From an uncultured Lachnospiraceae bacterium (GTDB lineage Bacteria; Bacillota; Clostridia; Lachnospirales; Anaerotignaceae): DNA of 59,616 bases. Made by a program: the position numbers and the translations under genes. The first letter of the stretch is position 1. The number at the start of each line of letters is the position of its first letter. The stretch is from assembly GCA_944383855.1 (NCBI GenBank), contig CALWRB010000049.1, positions 1 through 59,616 of the forward strand. Reading direction: 5' to 3'. The notes beneath the pieces are model-generated. The model did no database searches, was not told the DNA's origin, and saw only the letters and a list, made by a program, of their open reading frames with translations. This document shows, one piece after another, positions 41,689-50,106 of this stretch.

Positions 41689-44600
41689 ATGAAAAAAAGC
41701 TTTGCAAGGAAAGGTCTTGCTTGCATGCTGTCAACGGTGATGTTGCTTTCTGCCGTGACGGTTTATGCGAAGGAAGAACAAGATGCGCAAGTGAAGGAAG
41801 AAAGAGATAAGGTTGTGGCAAAAATCGATGATGTGCAGTACGATTCTTTGGAAAAAGCATTTGCAGATGTGAAAGAAGGGCAGACCATTGAATTGCTTTC
41901 GGATGTTACGATCACACAGACATCTGCCTCTGCGCCGTTTGCGGCATTGGAAATTTCTGCAGATCGGGTGACGCTGCAAGGCAACGGAAACACGATCACT
42001 GCGACCTACGCGGCAGATGCGCATGTGCTTGGCACAGAAAACTGTGACGGTATAGAGATCAAAGACCTGACGATCGTCAACGAAGGTGGCGCCAAAAACG
42101 GCATCAATGTGTATGAATCGCAAGATGTTATATTGGAAGATGTAACGGTGAAGAACGCGAAAAATGTGGGTATCGTCGTGAATGCATCTGAAGTGACTGC
42201 CCGAGGGAAGATCAGCCTGAGCGGAAACGGCTGGGGTGACGGCATCAATGTCGGCTGGGGTTCCAATGTGAAAGATGAGATCGAAAAATCTTCTTTTACC
42301 GCGGCAGCGGGTGCGGATCTATCAGAGGTAATGGCTGTTTATATCGATACGTCCGATCGAAACCATGCGGCAGAAGACGGTGCGGGGAAAGAGTTTCTGA
42401 TCGATTTGAGTCAACTTTCCTCAAAATTTGTAAAATTAGAAGACCCTACGGAACTGGGCGCAAAGGATACCGTTTATCTGCGGAAAGACCTTGCGGCGGC
42501 GAAAGTCGAAACAAATGATACGCAAACGTATTATTATTCTTTTTCCAAGGCGATCATGGAAAACAACGCGGTCGGTGCGACTGTGACTTTGTTAAAAGAT
42601 GTGGAAAATGGCGATGGTGTGACGATCCCAAGCGGTTCCAATGTGGAGATAGACTTTGGAGGACATACTTATACCGTTACGAAAAATTTAGCGGGCTCGC
42701 AAGGAACAGAGAATCAGTGCTTTCAACTGTTGTCCGATTCTAAAATCACCATGAAGAACGGGGCTATCGTAGCAAATAACAGCCAGATCAAGTATATTTT
42801 GCAGAATTATTCCGATCTGACGCTGGAAGATATGAAATTGGACGGAACAAAAGGAACCAATAGCCTTACGATCGTGTTGAGCAATAACAGCGGGGATACC
42901 GTGGTGAAAGGCGATACCGATATTATTGCGAAATCTGTGTCAAAGTACGCGTTTGATGTTTATTACTGGGTAGACGGCGGTTATGCAAACGGTGTATCCG
43001 TGACGATAGACCCGAGTATGACGGGTACTGTCAAAGGCATGATCTTATACGGTTCGGACGGCACTGAGAGCGGAAAAGAACAAATTGCGGAAAACGCGAA
43101 ACTGAACATTCATGCCGGAGAATACGAAGGCTCTTTTTATACTTACGATTTGGGAGAGGATAAAATCGCCTCTATCTCCATCACCGGCGGTACATTTTCA
43201 CAATCTGTCCGCGAATATGTGGAAGATTCTTATTATGAAAGAAGCGCCGAGGGAAGATATTCCTATTATGCGACGCAAGAAGCTGTCAAAGCCGCTGCAA
43301 AAGCGGGCGACAGCTATATCCAAATCCGTGATATCGGAAAAGACAGCACAACAGTCATATTCCGTGATGAGGAAGCGGTTCATAAAACATATCATTTGTT
43401 TGCCGGTTCTGTATTGTTGCTGCCGACACCGCCTGAAAAAAGCGGCTATGTGTTCCAAGGCTGGAGTGATGCGGAGAGTGTGCTGCATAGTGCAGGCGAG
43501 GAGATGACGGTCGCTTCTTTGGAGGAAGCACAGGAGATCATCTATACAGCTTCTTGGAAAAAGAAGTCAAACGGTGGTTCTTCTTCCACTTCTTCCGGCG
43601 GTTCTTCTTCCTCTGATGCCACGACCGATAAAACGGAAAACGCGGACGGTTCCACCACGACGACTGTAACCAAACCGGACGGGACCGTGACGGAAAAAAC
43701 AGAAAATAAAGATGGTTCCACAGTAGAGGTGGTAACCGAAACTGACGGTACTGTAACTACCACACAAACGGATCAGGACGGTAATAAGACAGAAACCATA
43801 ACAGCACAAGACGGGACTGTAAGTACTACCATGGAAAAGACCGATGGTTCCAAATCAAAAACCACAATCGATCAAAACGGTGTATTGAAAGCGGAAGTGA
43901 GTCTTTCTGCACAGGCGGCAGCACAAAACGGTGCGACAGAGCTGCCGATGCCTTCTGTCAGTGCCGGTGCGGATAGAACAAAGGCGCCCGTAGTGACGGT
44001 AGAGGTGCAAAACAATGTAAAAACAGAGATCGAAATTCCTGTCAATCATATGAATATAGGTACCGTTGCGGTACTGGTTCATGCGGATGGGACAGAAAGC
44101 GTGATTAAAGCAAGTCAGATGGGCGAAAAAGGCATTGTGATTACGGTGGAAGGCAGTGCAACAGTTAAGATCGTAGATAACAGCAAGGTATTTCAGGATG
44201 TTCCGGATGCTTATTGGGGCAGTAACGCGGTGCAGTTTGCGGCAAGCCGAGAGTTATTTTCCGGCACGGGGGAGCAGATGTTCCAACCTGATGCACCGAT
44301 GACAAGAGCGATGGTATGGACGGTATTGGCGCAGCTGGACGGTGTAACAGGCGGCGGAGAAAACTGGTATGATGCAGGACGTCAGTGGGCGATGGAAAAC
44401 GGTATTTCCGACGGTACTAACTTGAGTGCAGAAGTGACCAGAGAGCAGTTGGCGGTGATGTTATATCAATATGCAAAACTCTGCGGATATCAGACAGATG
44501 TAAAAGGAAATCTTGAACAATATACAGATGCGTCTTCTGTGAGCGGATGCGCTATGGAAGCGATGCGTTGGGCAAACGGTGCAGGTGTGATAAATGGGAC

Positions 44601-44691
44601 TTCTGCCGATACGTTAGGGGCGCAGGAATCTTCTACCCGTGCGCAGGTTGCTGCTATGCTGATGAATTTTTGCAATAATATCGTGCAATAA
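41689..44691 (+). CDS. S-layer homology (SLH) domain surface protein with beta-helix region
   Basis: 1000 residues. Signal peptide (1-27), then parallel beta-helix/pectate-lyase-like sequence (about 40-500, for example GIEIKDLTIVNEGGAKNGIN, VILEDVTVKNAKNVGIVVN), an InlB-B/Flg_new-like repeat (about 560-625, YHLFAGSVLLLPTPPEKSGY, WSD, ASWKK), a Ser-rich hinge, a low-complexity section with DG every 8-10 residues (about 640-725), and three SLH repeats at the C-terminus (FQDVPDAYWGSNAVQFAASR; MENGISDGTNLSAEVTREQL; MRWANGAGVINGTS). SLH repeats bind pyruvylated secondary wall polymer, so it is a cell-surface protein; a catalytic activity cannot be assigned. Ends at the terminator at 44761. Confidence 0.9.
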   Translation: MKKSFARKGLACMLSTVMLLSAVTVYAKEEQDAQVKEERDKVVAKIDDVQYDSLEKAFADVKEGQTIELLSDVTITQTSASAPFAALEISADRVTLQGNGNTITATYAADAHVLGTENCDGIEIKDLTIVNEGGAKNGINVYESQDVILEDVTVKNAKNVGIVVNASEVTARGKISLSGNGWGDGINVGWGSNVKDEIEKSSFTAAAGADLSEVMAVYIDTSDRNHAAEDGAGKEFLIDLSQLSSKFVKLEDPTELGAKDTVYLRKDLAAAKVETNDTQTYYYSFSKAIMENNAVGATVTLLKDVENGDGVTIPSGSNVEIDFGGHTYTVTKNLAGSQGTENQCFQLLSDSKITMKNGAIVANNSQIKYILQNYSDLTLEDMKLDGTKGTNSLTIVLSNNSGDTVVKGDTDIIAKSVSKYAFDVYYWVDGGYANGVSVTIDPSMTGTVKGMILYGSDGTESGKEQIAENAKLNIHAGEYEGSFYTYDLGEDKIASISITGGTFSQSVREYVEDSYYERSAEGRYSYYATQEAVKAAAKAGDSYIQIRDIGKDSTTVIFRDEEAVHKTYHLFAGSVLLLPTPPEKSGYVFQGWSDAESVLHSAGEEMTVASLEEAQEIIYTASWKKKSNGGSSSTSSGGSSSSDATTDKTENADGSTTTTVTKPDGTVTEKTENKDGSTVEVVTETDGTVTTTQTDQDGNKTETITAQDGTVSTTMEKTDGSKSKTTIDQNGVLKAEVSLSAQAAAQNGATELPMPSVSAGADRTKAPVVTVEVQNNVKTEIEIPVNHMNIGTVAVLVHADGTESVIKASQMGEKGIVITVEGSATVKIVDNSKVFQDVPDAYWGSNAVQFAASRELFSGTGEQMFQPDAPMTRAMVWTVLAQLDGVTGGGENWYDAGRQWAMENGISDGTNLSAEVTREQLAVMLYQYAKLCGYQTDVKGNLEQYTDASSVSGCAMEAMRWANGAGVINGTSADTLGAQESSTRAQVAAMLMNFCNNIVQ

Positions 44692-44760
44692 AGGGAAACC
44701 CGGGAAGCGATCAAGAAAAGATTTGTTTTATGCAAGTCTTTGATGAGAAAACAGAAGAAA

Positions 44761-44809
44761 AAAGCGGGAGTTTTATCGGCGAAAAAGCCTGAGGACTCCT
44801 GCTTTTTTA
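44761..44809 (+). terminator. Intrinsic terminator of the SLH-protein gene
   Basis: AGCGGGAGT / ACTCCTGCT stem (one G-T pair), then T6. Confidence 0.75.
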
Positions 44810-45312
44810 TGGGAAATAAAATTTCTGCTGCGGATTTTAGGTTGGAAAACGCTTCGTTTTTCGCTTTCTTCTTTGCTCTTGAAAACAGCATTTCGTTGTT
44901 TGACTGCCTGAAGGCATTGGTAAGGCAATGTTTTTTTATGCAAAAAAGATTTTTATAAAGCGATGAAAAAGCTGACAGCGCGATGAAATTTTTTTTCGGT
45001 CCGAAACGAGCGATATCAGAGGAGAATGACGCAGCTATAAAAATTTTTTGAATGGACAAAAAAATGCCGGCTGCATATTTTTTATATAGCAAAACAAAAT
45101 CTGGAGAATCGGAGAAGATGCTTTTTTGCCGGAATATGGAGAAAGAAAAGATGCGACAGGTAAGAATATGAAACCGGAGCTTGGCAGTCTGCTGCGAAAA
45201 GAAGAAGGTGGCGAAATGAAGTGTGCAGAACAAAAGCTGCTTCGCGCTTTGGGCAAGAAGCGGCGTTTATGCTACACATAAAAATACCGTGTACCATGTA
45301 AAACAGAATGGG
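44810..45312. other. Gene-free interval
   Basis: About 500 bp without a supported gene. A minus-strand frame crossing it is Phe/Lys-rich, overlaps the SLH gene and has no ribosome site. A 37-codon plus-strand frame (45168-45281) has only a weak site. Nothing else is evident. Confidence 0.5.
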
Positions 45313-45627
45313 TTATCTCGCGTGTGCCAGTTTTTTTACGATGACAGCAATATGCTTTAGGGATTCTTCGTCTAATTTTTTCAAATCCGCGATCACAGCG
45401 GCAAGAGAGGCGGGATAAGCATTGCCTTCGTCAAAAAATTCCTGCGGTGTGATGCCGAAATATTCACAGATATAAAACAAACCTTGCAGAGAAGGTAAAG
45501 CTTTTTTATTTTCAATACGATTGATATAGCTGTTATTCTGACCCAAAGACAGGGACATATCTCGTGCAGATACATTTTTTTGCATTCTTAATTGTGCAAT
45601 GCGGTCTTGCGTGAATTCTTCGTACAT
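45313..45627 (-). CDS. XRE family helix-turn-helix regulator
   Basis: 104 residues. HTH_3 domain about 8-62: RIAQLRMQKNVSARDMSLSL, GQNNSYINRIENKKALPS as turn and recognition helix, FYICEYFGITPQEFFDEG. A short C-terminal part follows. GAGGAGGTTGATACC lies before the ATG. It is divergent from the SLOG gene; an octamer AGGGTATT occurs twice between them. Confidence 0.9.
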   Translation of the reverse strand: MYEEFTQDRIAQLRMQKNVSARDMSLSLGQNNSYINRIENKKALPSLQGLFYICEYFGITPQEFFDEGNAYPASLAAVIADLKKLDEESLKHIAVIVKKLAHAR

Positions 45628-45755
45628 GGTATCAACCTCCTCTGTGAATTATTTTATCCCGCAAAGGGTATTGATATGAGATATTAAATCCTTTATATTA
45701 TTCTTTGTAGGGTATTTTATGTCTTAAATTGTGAAAAAATAGGAGATGTAATGTT

Positions 45756-46235
45756 GTGTATCACGTTTTCAACCAAGATGCAAAAACTTGCTGTATCATG
45801 GGATACAGAGGACTGCCGGAAGAAAAAAAGGAATATGTGAAAGAAAAATTGTGCCGTGAGATACAGAATGCCATTGAGGAAGGATATACCAGATTCCTGT
45901 CCGGGTTTTCAGGAGCAACGGATTTGATTTTTGCGGAGATCGTCGCTCAGAAAAAAGCGGAAAATCCGAATTTGCGCTTAGAGGCAAGGATCCCTTTTGC
46001 GGGAAAGTTAAAATCAAGGGATCACTCTTTTCATAAACTGCTGAAACAATGCGACCGAATCGTTGTAGTGTGTGAAAATTATGTACCTTCCTGTTATATG
46101 CGGCAAAATCGTTGTATGATCGATGAGTCGTTTAAAGTGATCACACTTTACGACGGAAAAAATTCCGCAGAGGCAGCGCTAACGTTAGAATGCGCAAGAC
46201 AACTGCAAAAAGATTTGCAGGTCATTTCGATCTGA
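45756..46235 (+). CDS. SLOG-superfamily DUF1273 (YpsA-like) protein
   Basis: 159 residues from GTG 45756 (AGGAGATG upstream). Rossmann-like DprA/LOG-related fold: CCIMGYRGLPEEKKEYVKEK, FLSGFSGATDLIFAEIVAQK and VVVCENYVPSCYMRQNRCMI. Such proteins are thought to bind nucleotides or nucleotide-derived ligands; role unknown. The partner XRE regulator is divergent. Not part of a recognised defence operon here. Confidence 0.85.
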   Translation: MYHVFNQDAKTCCIMGYRGLPEEKKEYVKEKLCREIQNAIEEGYTRFLSGFSGATDLIFAEIVAQKKAENPNLRLEARIPFAGKLKSRDHSFHKLLKQCDRIVVVCENYVPSCYMRQNRCMIDESFKVITLYDGKNSAEAALTLECARQLQKDLQVISI

Positions 46236-46369
46236 AAGCAAGATGTCTTTGCGCAATACGCAAAAAAAAGAGGTGGCGGTAAGAATTTGTTTGCTTTCGT
46301 GTGAAAAATCATTTATGATAATGCACAAAAGTAAAAATGTTTTTTCGTACCTGTCGGAGGAATTTAGCA

Positions 46370-46885
46370 ATGATATATCTACAAATGATAGAAAGTGAAG
46401 ATGATCAATTAAAATTTGAGCGGATATATCTGCAATATCGAGGGCTTTTGTTTTATACGGCAAATAAAGTGCTGCACAATGAACAGGATGCGGAAGATGC
46501 CGTACATATGGCTTTTTTGAAAATAGCGGAAAATATAGGGAAGATTGGGGATACAGACTGTCCAAAAACACGCAGTTATATCGTTACTATAGCAGAAAAC
46601 AAAGCCATAGATTTATACCGTAAAAAAAACAGAGAGAAAAAAACAGAGTATTTTGATGAGGTGCATGGACTGGAAGTTGCATATGATGGAGATAATCTAT
46701 TGGCAAAGTGCATCTTGAATCTTTCCGCAAGATACCGAGAAGTGATACTGTTACGGTATTATCATGGATATAGTGTTCGGGAGATTGCTGCTTTATTTGA
46801 TATATCTCTTGCAGCAGCACTAAAATTAGACCAAAGGGCGAAAAAAAAGCTAAAAGAGCTGTGTGAAAAGGAGGGGATCTTGTGA
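46370..46885 (+). CDS. Sigma-70 family (ECF) RNA polymerase sigma factor
   Basis: 171 residues from ATG 46370 (CGGAGG upstream). Region 2: KFERIYLQYRGLLFYTANKV, NEQDAEDAVHMAFLKIAENI, SYIVTIAENKAIDLYRKKN; region 4: LSARYREVILLRYYHGYSVR with FDISLAAALKLDQRAKKKLK. It overlaps the next gene by 4 bp, which encodes a membrane protein with DUF4367, its likely anti-sigma factor. Confidence 0.92.
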   Translation: MIYLQMIESEDDQLKFERIYLQYRGLLFYTANKVLHNEQDAEDAVHMAFLKIAENIGKIGDTDCPKTRSYIVTIAENKAIDLYRKKNREKKTEYFDEVHGLEVAYDGDNLLAKCILNLSARYREVILLRYYHGYSVREIAALFDISLAAALKLDQRAKKKLKELCEKEGIL

Positions 46886-47571
46886 TAACGGAAGAAATGC
46901 TGAAACAGGCAGCCGAAGAAGCTGGAAAAACAATTACAGATTCACTCACACATCAGGAAGAATATAGCCATGAATTTTCCAAAGCCTTTGAAAGCAATAT
47001 GGAAAACGTACTGCAAAAAGCAAAAGCTAAGAAAAGAAAGAGGATATATAAACAGGTAGCTTGCTATATGGCTATATTCGTGATGGCAGGCAGTTCCTTT
47101 TTGATGTTTCACAAAGAGGCAAGAGCAACGTTTTTATATTGGCTGAAAGGACAGTATAACGGCTATATGGAATATCGTTATACAGGCGATGGTTCTGCCG
47201 AGCAGAAGGCGTATGTCCTAACCTATCTTCCGGAAGGCTATTATGAAAAAGAAATAACCGAAACGGAAGGAATGAATATTGCGATCTATCACAATGACAT
47301 GGGCAATCAAATCGCCTTTATGTCCTCAAGCGGCACAGATGCGATCAGTTTATTTATTTCTGATGAAAATGCCGAAGAGGTTATGGTAGGAAAGCAGAAA
47401 GCGGATTATTACCGGGCAGAAGCAGAGGACGAGAATAGTGTGATCGTATGGCAGAGCGAAGATGGAGAAACCATATTCTGTATCTCGGCTAATCTTTCTC
47501 AAGAGCAGTTGGTTCAAATTGCGCAAAGCGTACAGGAAAAACCTGCGGACAGCGCGAATAACGCAAAATGA
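46882..47571 (+). CDS. DUF4367 membrane protein, probable anti-sigma factor
   Basis: 229 residues from GTG 46882. Cytoplasmic part 1-52 with a Lys/Arg-rich end (KAKAKKRKRIYKQ), one membrane helix (about 54-72, VACYMAIFVMAGSSFLM), then an outer DUF4367 domain (about 110-220, YLPEGYYEKEITETEGMNIA; IVWQSEDGETIFCISANLS). No ZAS zinc finger is seen. Stop-start overlap with the sigma gene supports a functional pair. Terminator at 47665. Confidence 0.85.
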   Translation: MITEEMLKQAAEEAGKTITDSLTHQEEYSHEFSKAFESNMENVLQKAKAKKRKRIYKQVACYMAIFVMAGSSFLMFHKEARATFLYWLKGQYNGYMEYRYTGDGSAEQKAYVLTYLPEGYYEKEITETEGMNIAIYHNDMGNQIAFMSSSGTDAISLFISDENAEEVMVGKQKADYYRAEAEDENSVIVWQSEDGETIFCISANLSQEQLVQIAQSVQEKPADSANNAK

Positions 47572-47664
47572 GGCACGTCTTTCGATTGCTTTCAATCCAG
47601 TAAGGAAGAAACAGATTTTTGTATATGCAGCTCCTGTAAAAAAAATAAAATATATCGTCCAAAA

Positions 47665-47708
47665 ATACATTCTTTGTTCGTTATCAATAACAGAGAATGT
47701 ATTTTTTT
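47665..47708 (+). terminator. Intrinsic terminator of the sigma/DUF4367 pair
   Basis: TACATTCT / AGAATGTA with inner TGTT/AACA pairs, then T7. An ATG at 47709 at the end of the T-run is therefore not a likely start. Confidence 0.78.
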
Positions 47709-47732
47709 ATGTTTCGTTGGGAGTGGAAGGGT

Positions 47733-48095
47733 ATGGCGCGTGTATTATTTTTGGAGATGCTGTTTTGTTCCGTTTGTACGATGGGTGTGATCTTGCTTTT
47801 TATCGTTTGCGGAATCGTACTATTTTTGAGAAGAAACGAAGAATCCGACCGCCTGAAATATGCGGCAGGCATTTTCATGGGAATTGGTTTTATCATACTT
47901 TTGTTTGTACTATGGTATATGATGACCTTGAGTGACAATGTGTCTGAGGTGAATTCAATGCCAAACGGGTATTACGAATTTATGGACAATGCCGCGAAAA
48001 GAGAACTGCGCCGTGAGGCGGAAAGAGAAAGAACATATTTTGATCTTACGGCACTCAAAAGCGAAGGAGGCGAACGGAAATGCATGATTTTATAA
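47733..48095 (+). CDS. Small membrane protein of unknown function
   Basis: 120 residues from ATG 47733, with GGGAG 9 bases upstream; an ATG at 47709 in the preceding terminator is rejected. Two membrane helices (about 5-30, LFLEMLFCSVCTMGVILLFI; 45-67, AAGIFMGIGFIILLFVLWYM) and a charged C-terminal tail (AKRELRREAERER). Not recognised. Its end overlaps the VanZ gene by 16 bp, so the two are expressed together. Confidence 0.7.
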   Translation: MARVLFLEMLFCSVCTMGVILLFIVCGIVLFLRRNEESDRLKYAAGIFMGIGFIILLFVLWYMMTLSDNVSEVNSMPNGYYEFMDNAAKRELRREAERERTYFDLTALKSEGGERKCMIL

Positions 48096-49504
48096 AATAT
48101 TTAGTTCGCCTTTTTCAGCAAGGTATTTTTTGGACGGTACCGATGCTCTGTCTTTGTTTGATCGCTTTGGCGGTAGGATATGGTGTGTGCCGCAAAAAGG
48201 GAAAACACGTCGATTGGAAAAAATGGGTTTTGCTTCTCTTACTGGCAGGCTGGGGATTTTTTACGGCATTTGTAACGCTCTTTCGGACGGAAAGCGGGAC
48301 GCGCCTTTGGAATTTTCATATTTTCCTTGCGTGGAGGGAAGCGTGGAATGCTTTTTCTTTGCAGGGGTGGCTGAATATTTTTTTGAATATTGCGATTTTT
48401 CTGCCTTTGGGTGTTTTGCTGCCGTTTGTGGCAAACAAATTTCGGAAAATGCTGCCGATGTTTTTGGCGGGATTTACCATATCTCTTTTGATCGAATTGG
48501 CGCAGCTCGTTTTACAAAAGGGAGTCTGCGATATAGACGATTTATTTGCCAATACATTAGGCGCTATGCTGGGCTGGAGTTTGGTAATGGGGGCAAGCGC
48601 GATCGTGCATCGTAAGGAGAACGGCAAAACGGAACGATACCGTTTTATTTGGATACCGACTGCGTTTTTGGTTGCGCTTGCAGTGATTTTTGGGGGATAC
48701 TATCTGAAGCCGTATGGCAATCTAACAGACGCAGCGGTGAAAAAGGCGAATATCGAAAATATTGAATGGATTTTTGATGTTTCGCTTTCAGATACGGAAG
48801 AAAAAACTTTTGTATATGAGGCAGGACGTGTAAGTGCGCAAGAGGCGGAGAATTTCCTGAAAGGAGTTATGCAAAATACGGGTATCGAATTTCCGGACAG
48901 ATATGATTATGACGATCTGATCCTATTCGCCAACCATTCGACAGGAGATTTTTGGGATTTAGATCTCAAAGACGGGACATGGGAGTATCAAAATACGCAG
49001 GGAAAGGAAATTGATTTTGCAGCTTCACCTTCTCAAATCACAGCCGATGCATTGTCAAGGTATTTATCCCTCTGGGGTATTTCTGTTCCGTCAGATGCCT
49101 TGTTTTTCGCGGAAAAATCTGCACGGGAAGATGCGTTTGACATAGGATTTACGGCAAAGCTGCATTCGGAGGAAACGCAGACTTATTATGGGGAGATACG
49201 CTGTACCTTCAGTGAGGAAAACGGGAAAACGCTGTTAAAAAAGATACAAAATGATATGGTCTTGCTGAACCCTTGCCAAGAAGAAGAAATCATCACGCAA
49301 AAAGAAGCGGCAAAACGGCTGTGTGACGGTCAGAGTTTTTATGGTGCGGCATGGGAGGTGACAAAGATCAGTCAGGTAAGGGTGCTTTCCTGCGATCTGG
49401 AATGGATAGCGGACACCAAAGGTTTTTACCAGCCGCTTTATCGCTTTACACTTGCGCTTTCAGAAGACGAAACGGCAACGGATTATATTCCTGCGTTAAC
49501 GTGA
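48080..49504 (+). CDS. VanZ family protein with a long extracytoplasmic domain
   Basis: 474 residues. Residues 1-175 are a VanZ domain with membrane helices (WLNIFLNIAIFLPLGVLLP; LLIELAQLVLQKGVCDIDD; FANTLGAMLGW). A further helix near 190-210 leads to a C-terminal outer part of about 265 residues with beta-rich sequence and no known domain. VanZ itself confers low teicoplanin resistance in enterococci, but most VanZ-like proteins have unknown roles. GGAGGCGAACGGA precedes the ATG. Confidence 0.85.
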   Translation: MHDFIKYLVRLFQQGIFWTVPMLCLCLIALAVGYGVCRKKGKHVDWKKWVLLLLLAGWGFFTAFVTLFRTESGTRLWNFHIFLAWREAWNAFSLQGWLNIFLNIAIFLPLGVLLPFVANKFRKMLPMFLAGFTISLLIELAQLVLQKGVCDIDDLFANTLGAMLGWSLVMGASAIVHRKENGKTERYRFIWIPTAFLVALAVIFGGYYLKPYGNLTDAAVKKANIENIEWIFDVSLSDTEEKTFVYEAGRVSAQEAENFLKGVMQNTGIEFPDRYDYDDLILFANHSTGDFWDLDLKDGTWEYQNTQGKEIDFAASPSQITADALSRYLSLWGISVPSDALFFAEKSAREDAFDIGFTAKLHSEETQTYYGEIRCTFSEENGKTLLKKIQNDMVLLNPCQEEEIITQKEAAKRLCDGQSFYGAAWEVTKISQVRVLSCDLEWIADTKGFYQPLYRFTLALSEDETATDYIPALT

Positions 49505-49614
49505 TACGGCAAAAGCGATGGGGCATCTCTGCAAAAGCATAGACGATCCAAGGAAGCCATGGTAAAATATCAGTAGGAAAAGCTGTGATGTTTCAATAAC
49601 AGGGGAGTATTCGT

Positions 49615-50062
49615 ATGAAAAAAGTGGTTAAGAAATTGCTTTCATTTATAGTGGAAGTTTATAGTGGAAGTTGTGGTTGTAGTTATTTTGGTCACGGGTG
49701 TTAACATTTTCATCAACGGAATGTATCTTTTCGGATTGCCCGAAAGGAGCGAAGTGCAGTCTGTCACCATCTCTTATCCTGCTGTGACAGATGAGGTAAA
49801 AGAAGTATCCACCGAGGAAGATGTGGAGCTGGCACTGAAACTGACGGGTTTTTTGAAATATGATCTGTTTGAAAAAACAGACGGGGAAGGCGAAGCGCTG
49901 ATCACAATGACCTATCATTTAAAAGACGGAAGCGAAAAAGAGATCGCGGCAAATCATGAGATCGTCTGGTGGAACGGGAAGGCTTACTGCATCAAGGATC
50001 AGGAAAAGTTTATTCGTTTGACGGAGGGGATTTTCTTTTTGGGGGAGGTACAGGAGCAGTAA
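49615..50062 (+). pseudogene. Small membrane-anchored protein gene, frame broken by a 13-bp tandem duplication
   Basis: A gene with a good site (AGGGGAG) and ATG 49615 begins MKKVVKKLLSFIVEV and then runs into a stop after about 30 codons. The second copy of a 13-bp repeat (49658-49670) shifts the frame. With one copy removed, the frame continues through VVVVILVTGVNIFINGMYLF to 50062, giving an intact protein of about 144 residues with one N-terminal membrane helix and a beta-rich outer domain (EALITMTYHLKDGSEKEIAA). So it is either a recent pseudogene or a phase-variable gene. A GTG at 49664 could still give a shortened product of 132 residues. Family unknown. Confidence 0.7.
49645..49672 (+). 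repeat. 13-bp tandem duplication (2.15 copies)
   Basis: TTTATAGTGGAAG occurs at 49645-49657 and again at 49658-49670, followed by TT of a third copy. 13 is not a multiple of 3, so copy number sets the reading frame of the gene starting at 49615. Confidence 0.9.
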
Positions 50063-50106
50063 AACGGGTATGTCTTAATGCTCTATTGTGATCGTACGGG
50101 AGGTGT

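Noticed and set aside
44490..45233. Minus-strand frame of 247 codons overlapping the end of the SLH gene
   Set aside because: Composition is Phe/Lys/Ser-rich as in random AT-rich antisense, there is no ribosome site, and it overlaps a well-supported gene.
45168..45281. 37-codon plus-strand frame (MKPELGSLLRKEEGGEMKC start)
   Set aside because: Weak ribosome site, no promoter, no recognisable partner; could be chance.
45756..46235. SLOG protein as part of an antiphage system
   Set aside because: No nuclease, NADase, membrane effector or cyclase next to it; only a divergent XRE regulator.
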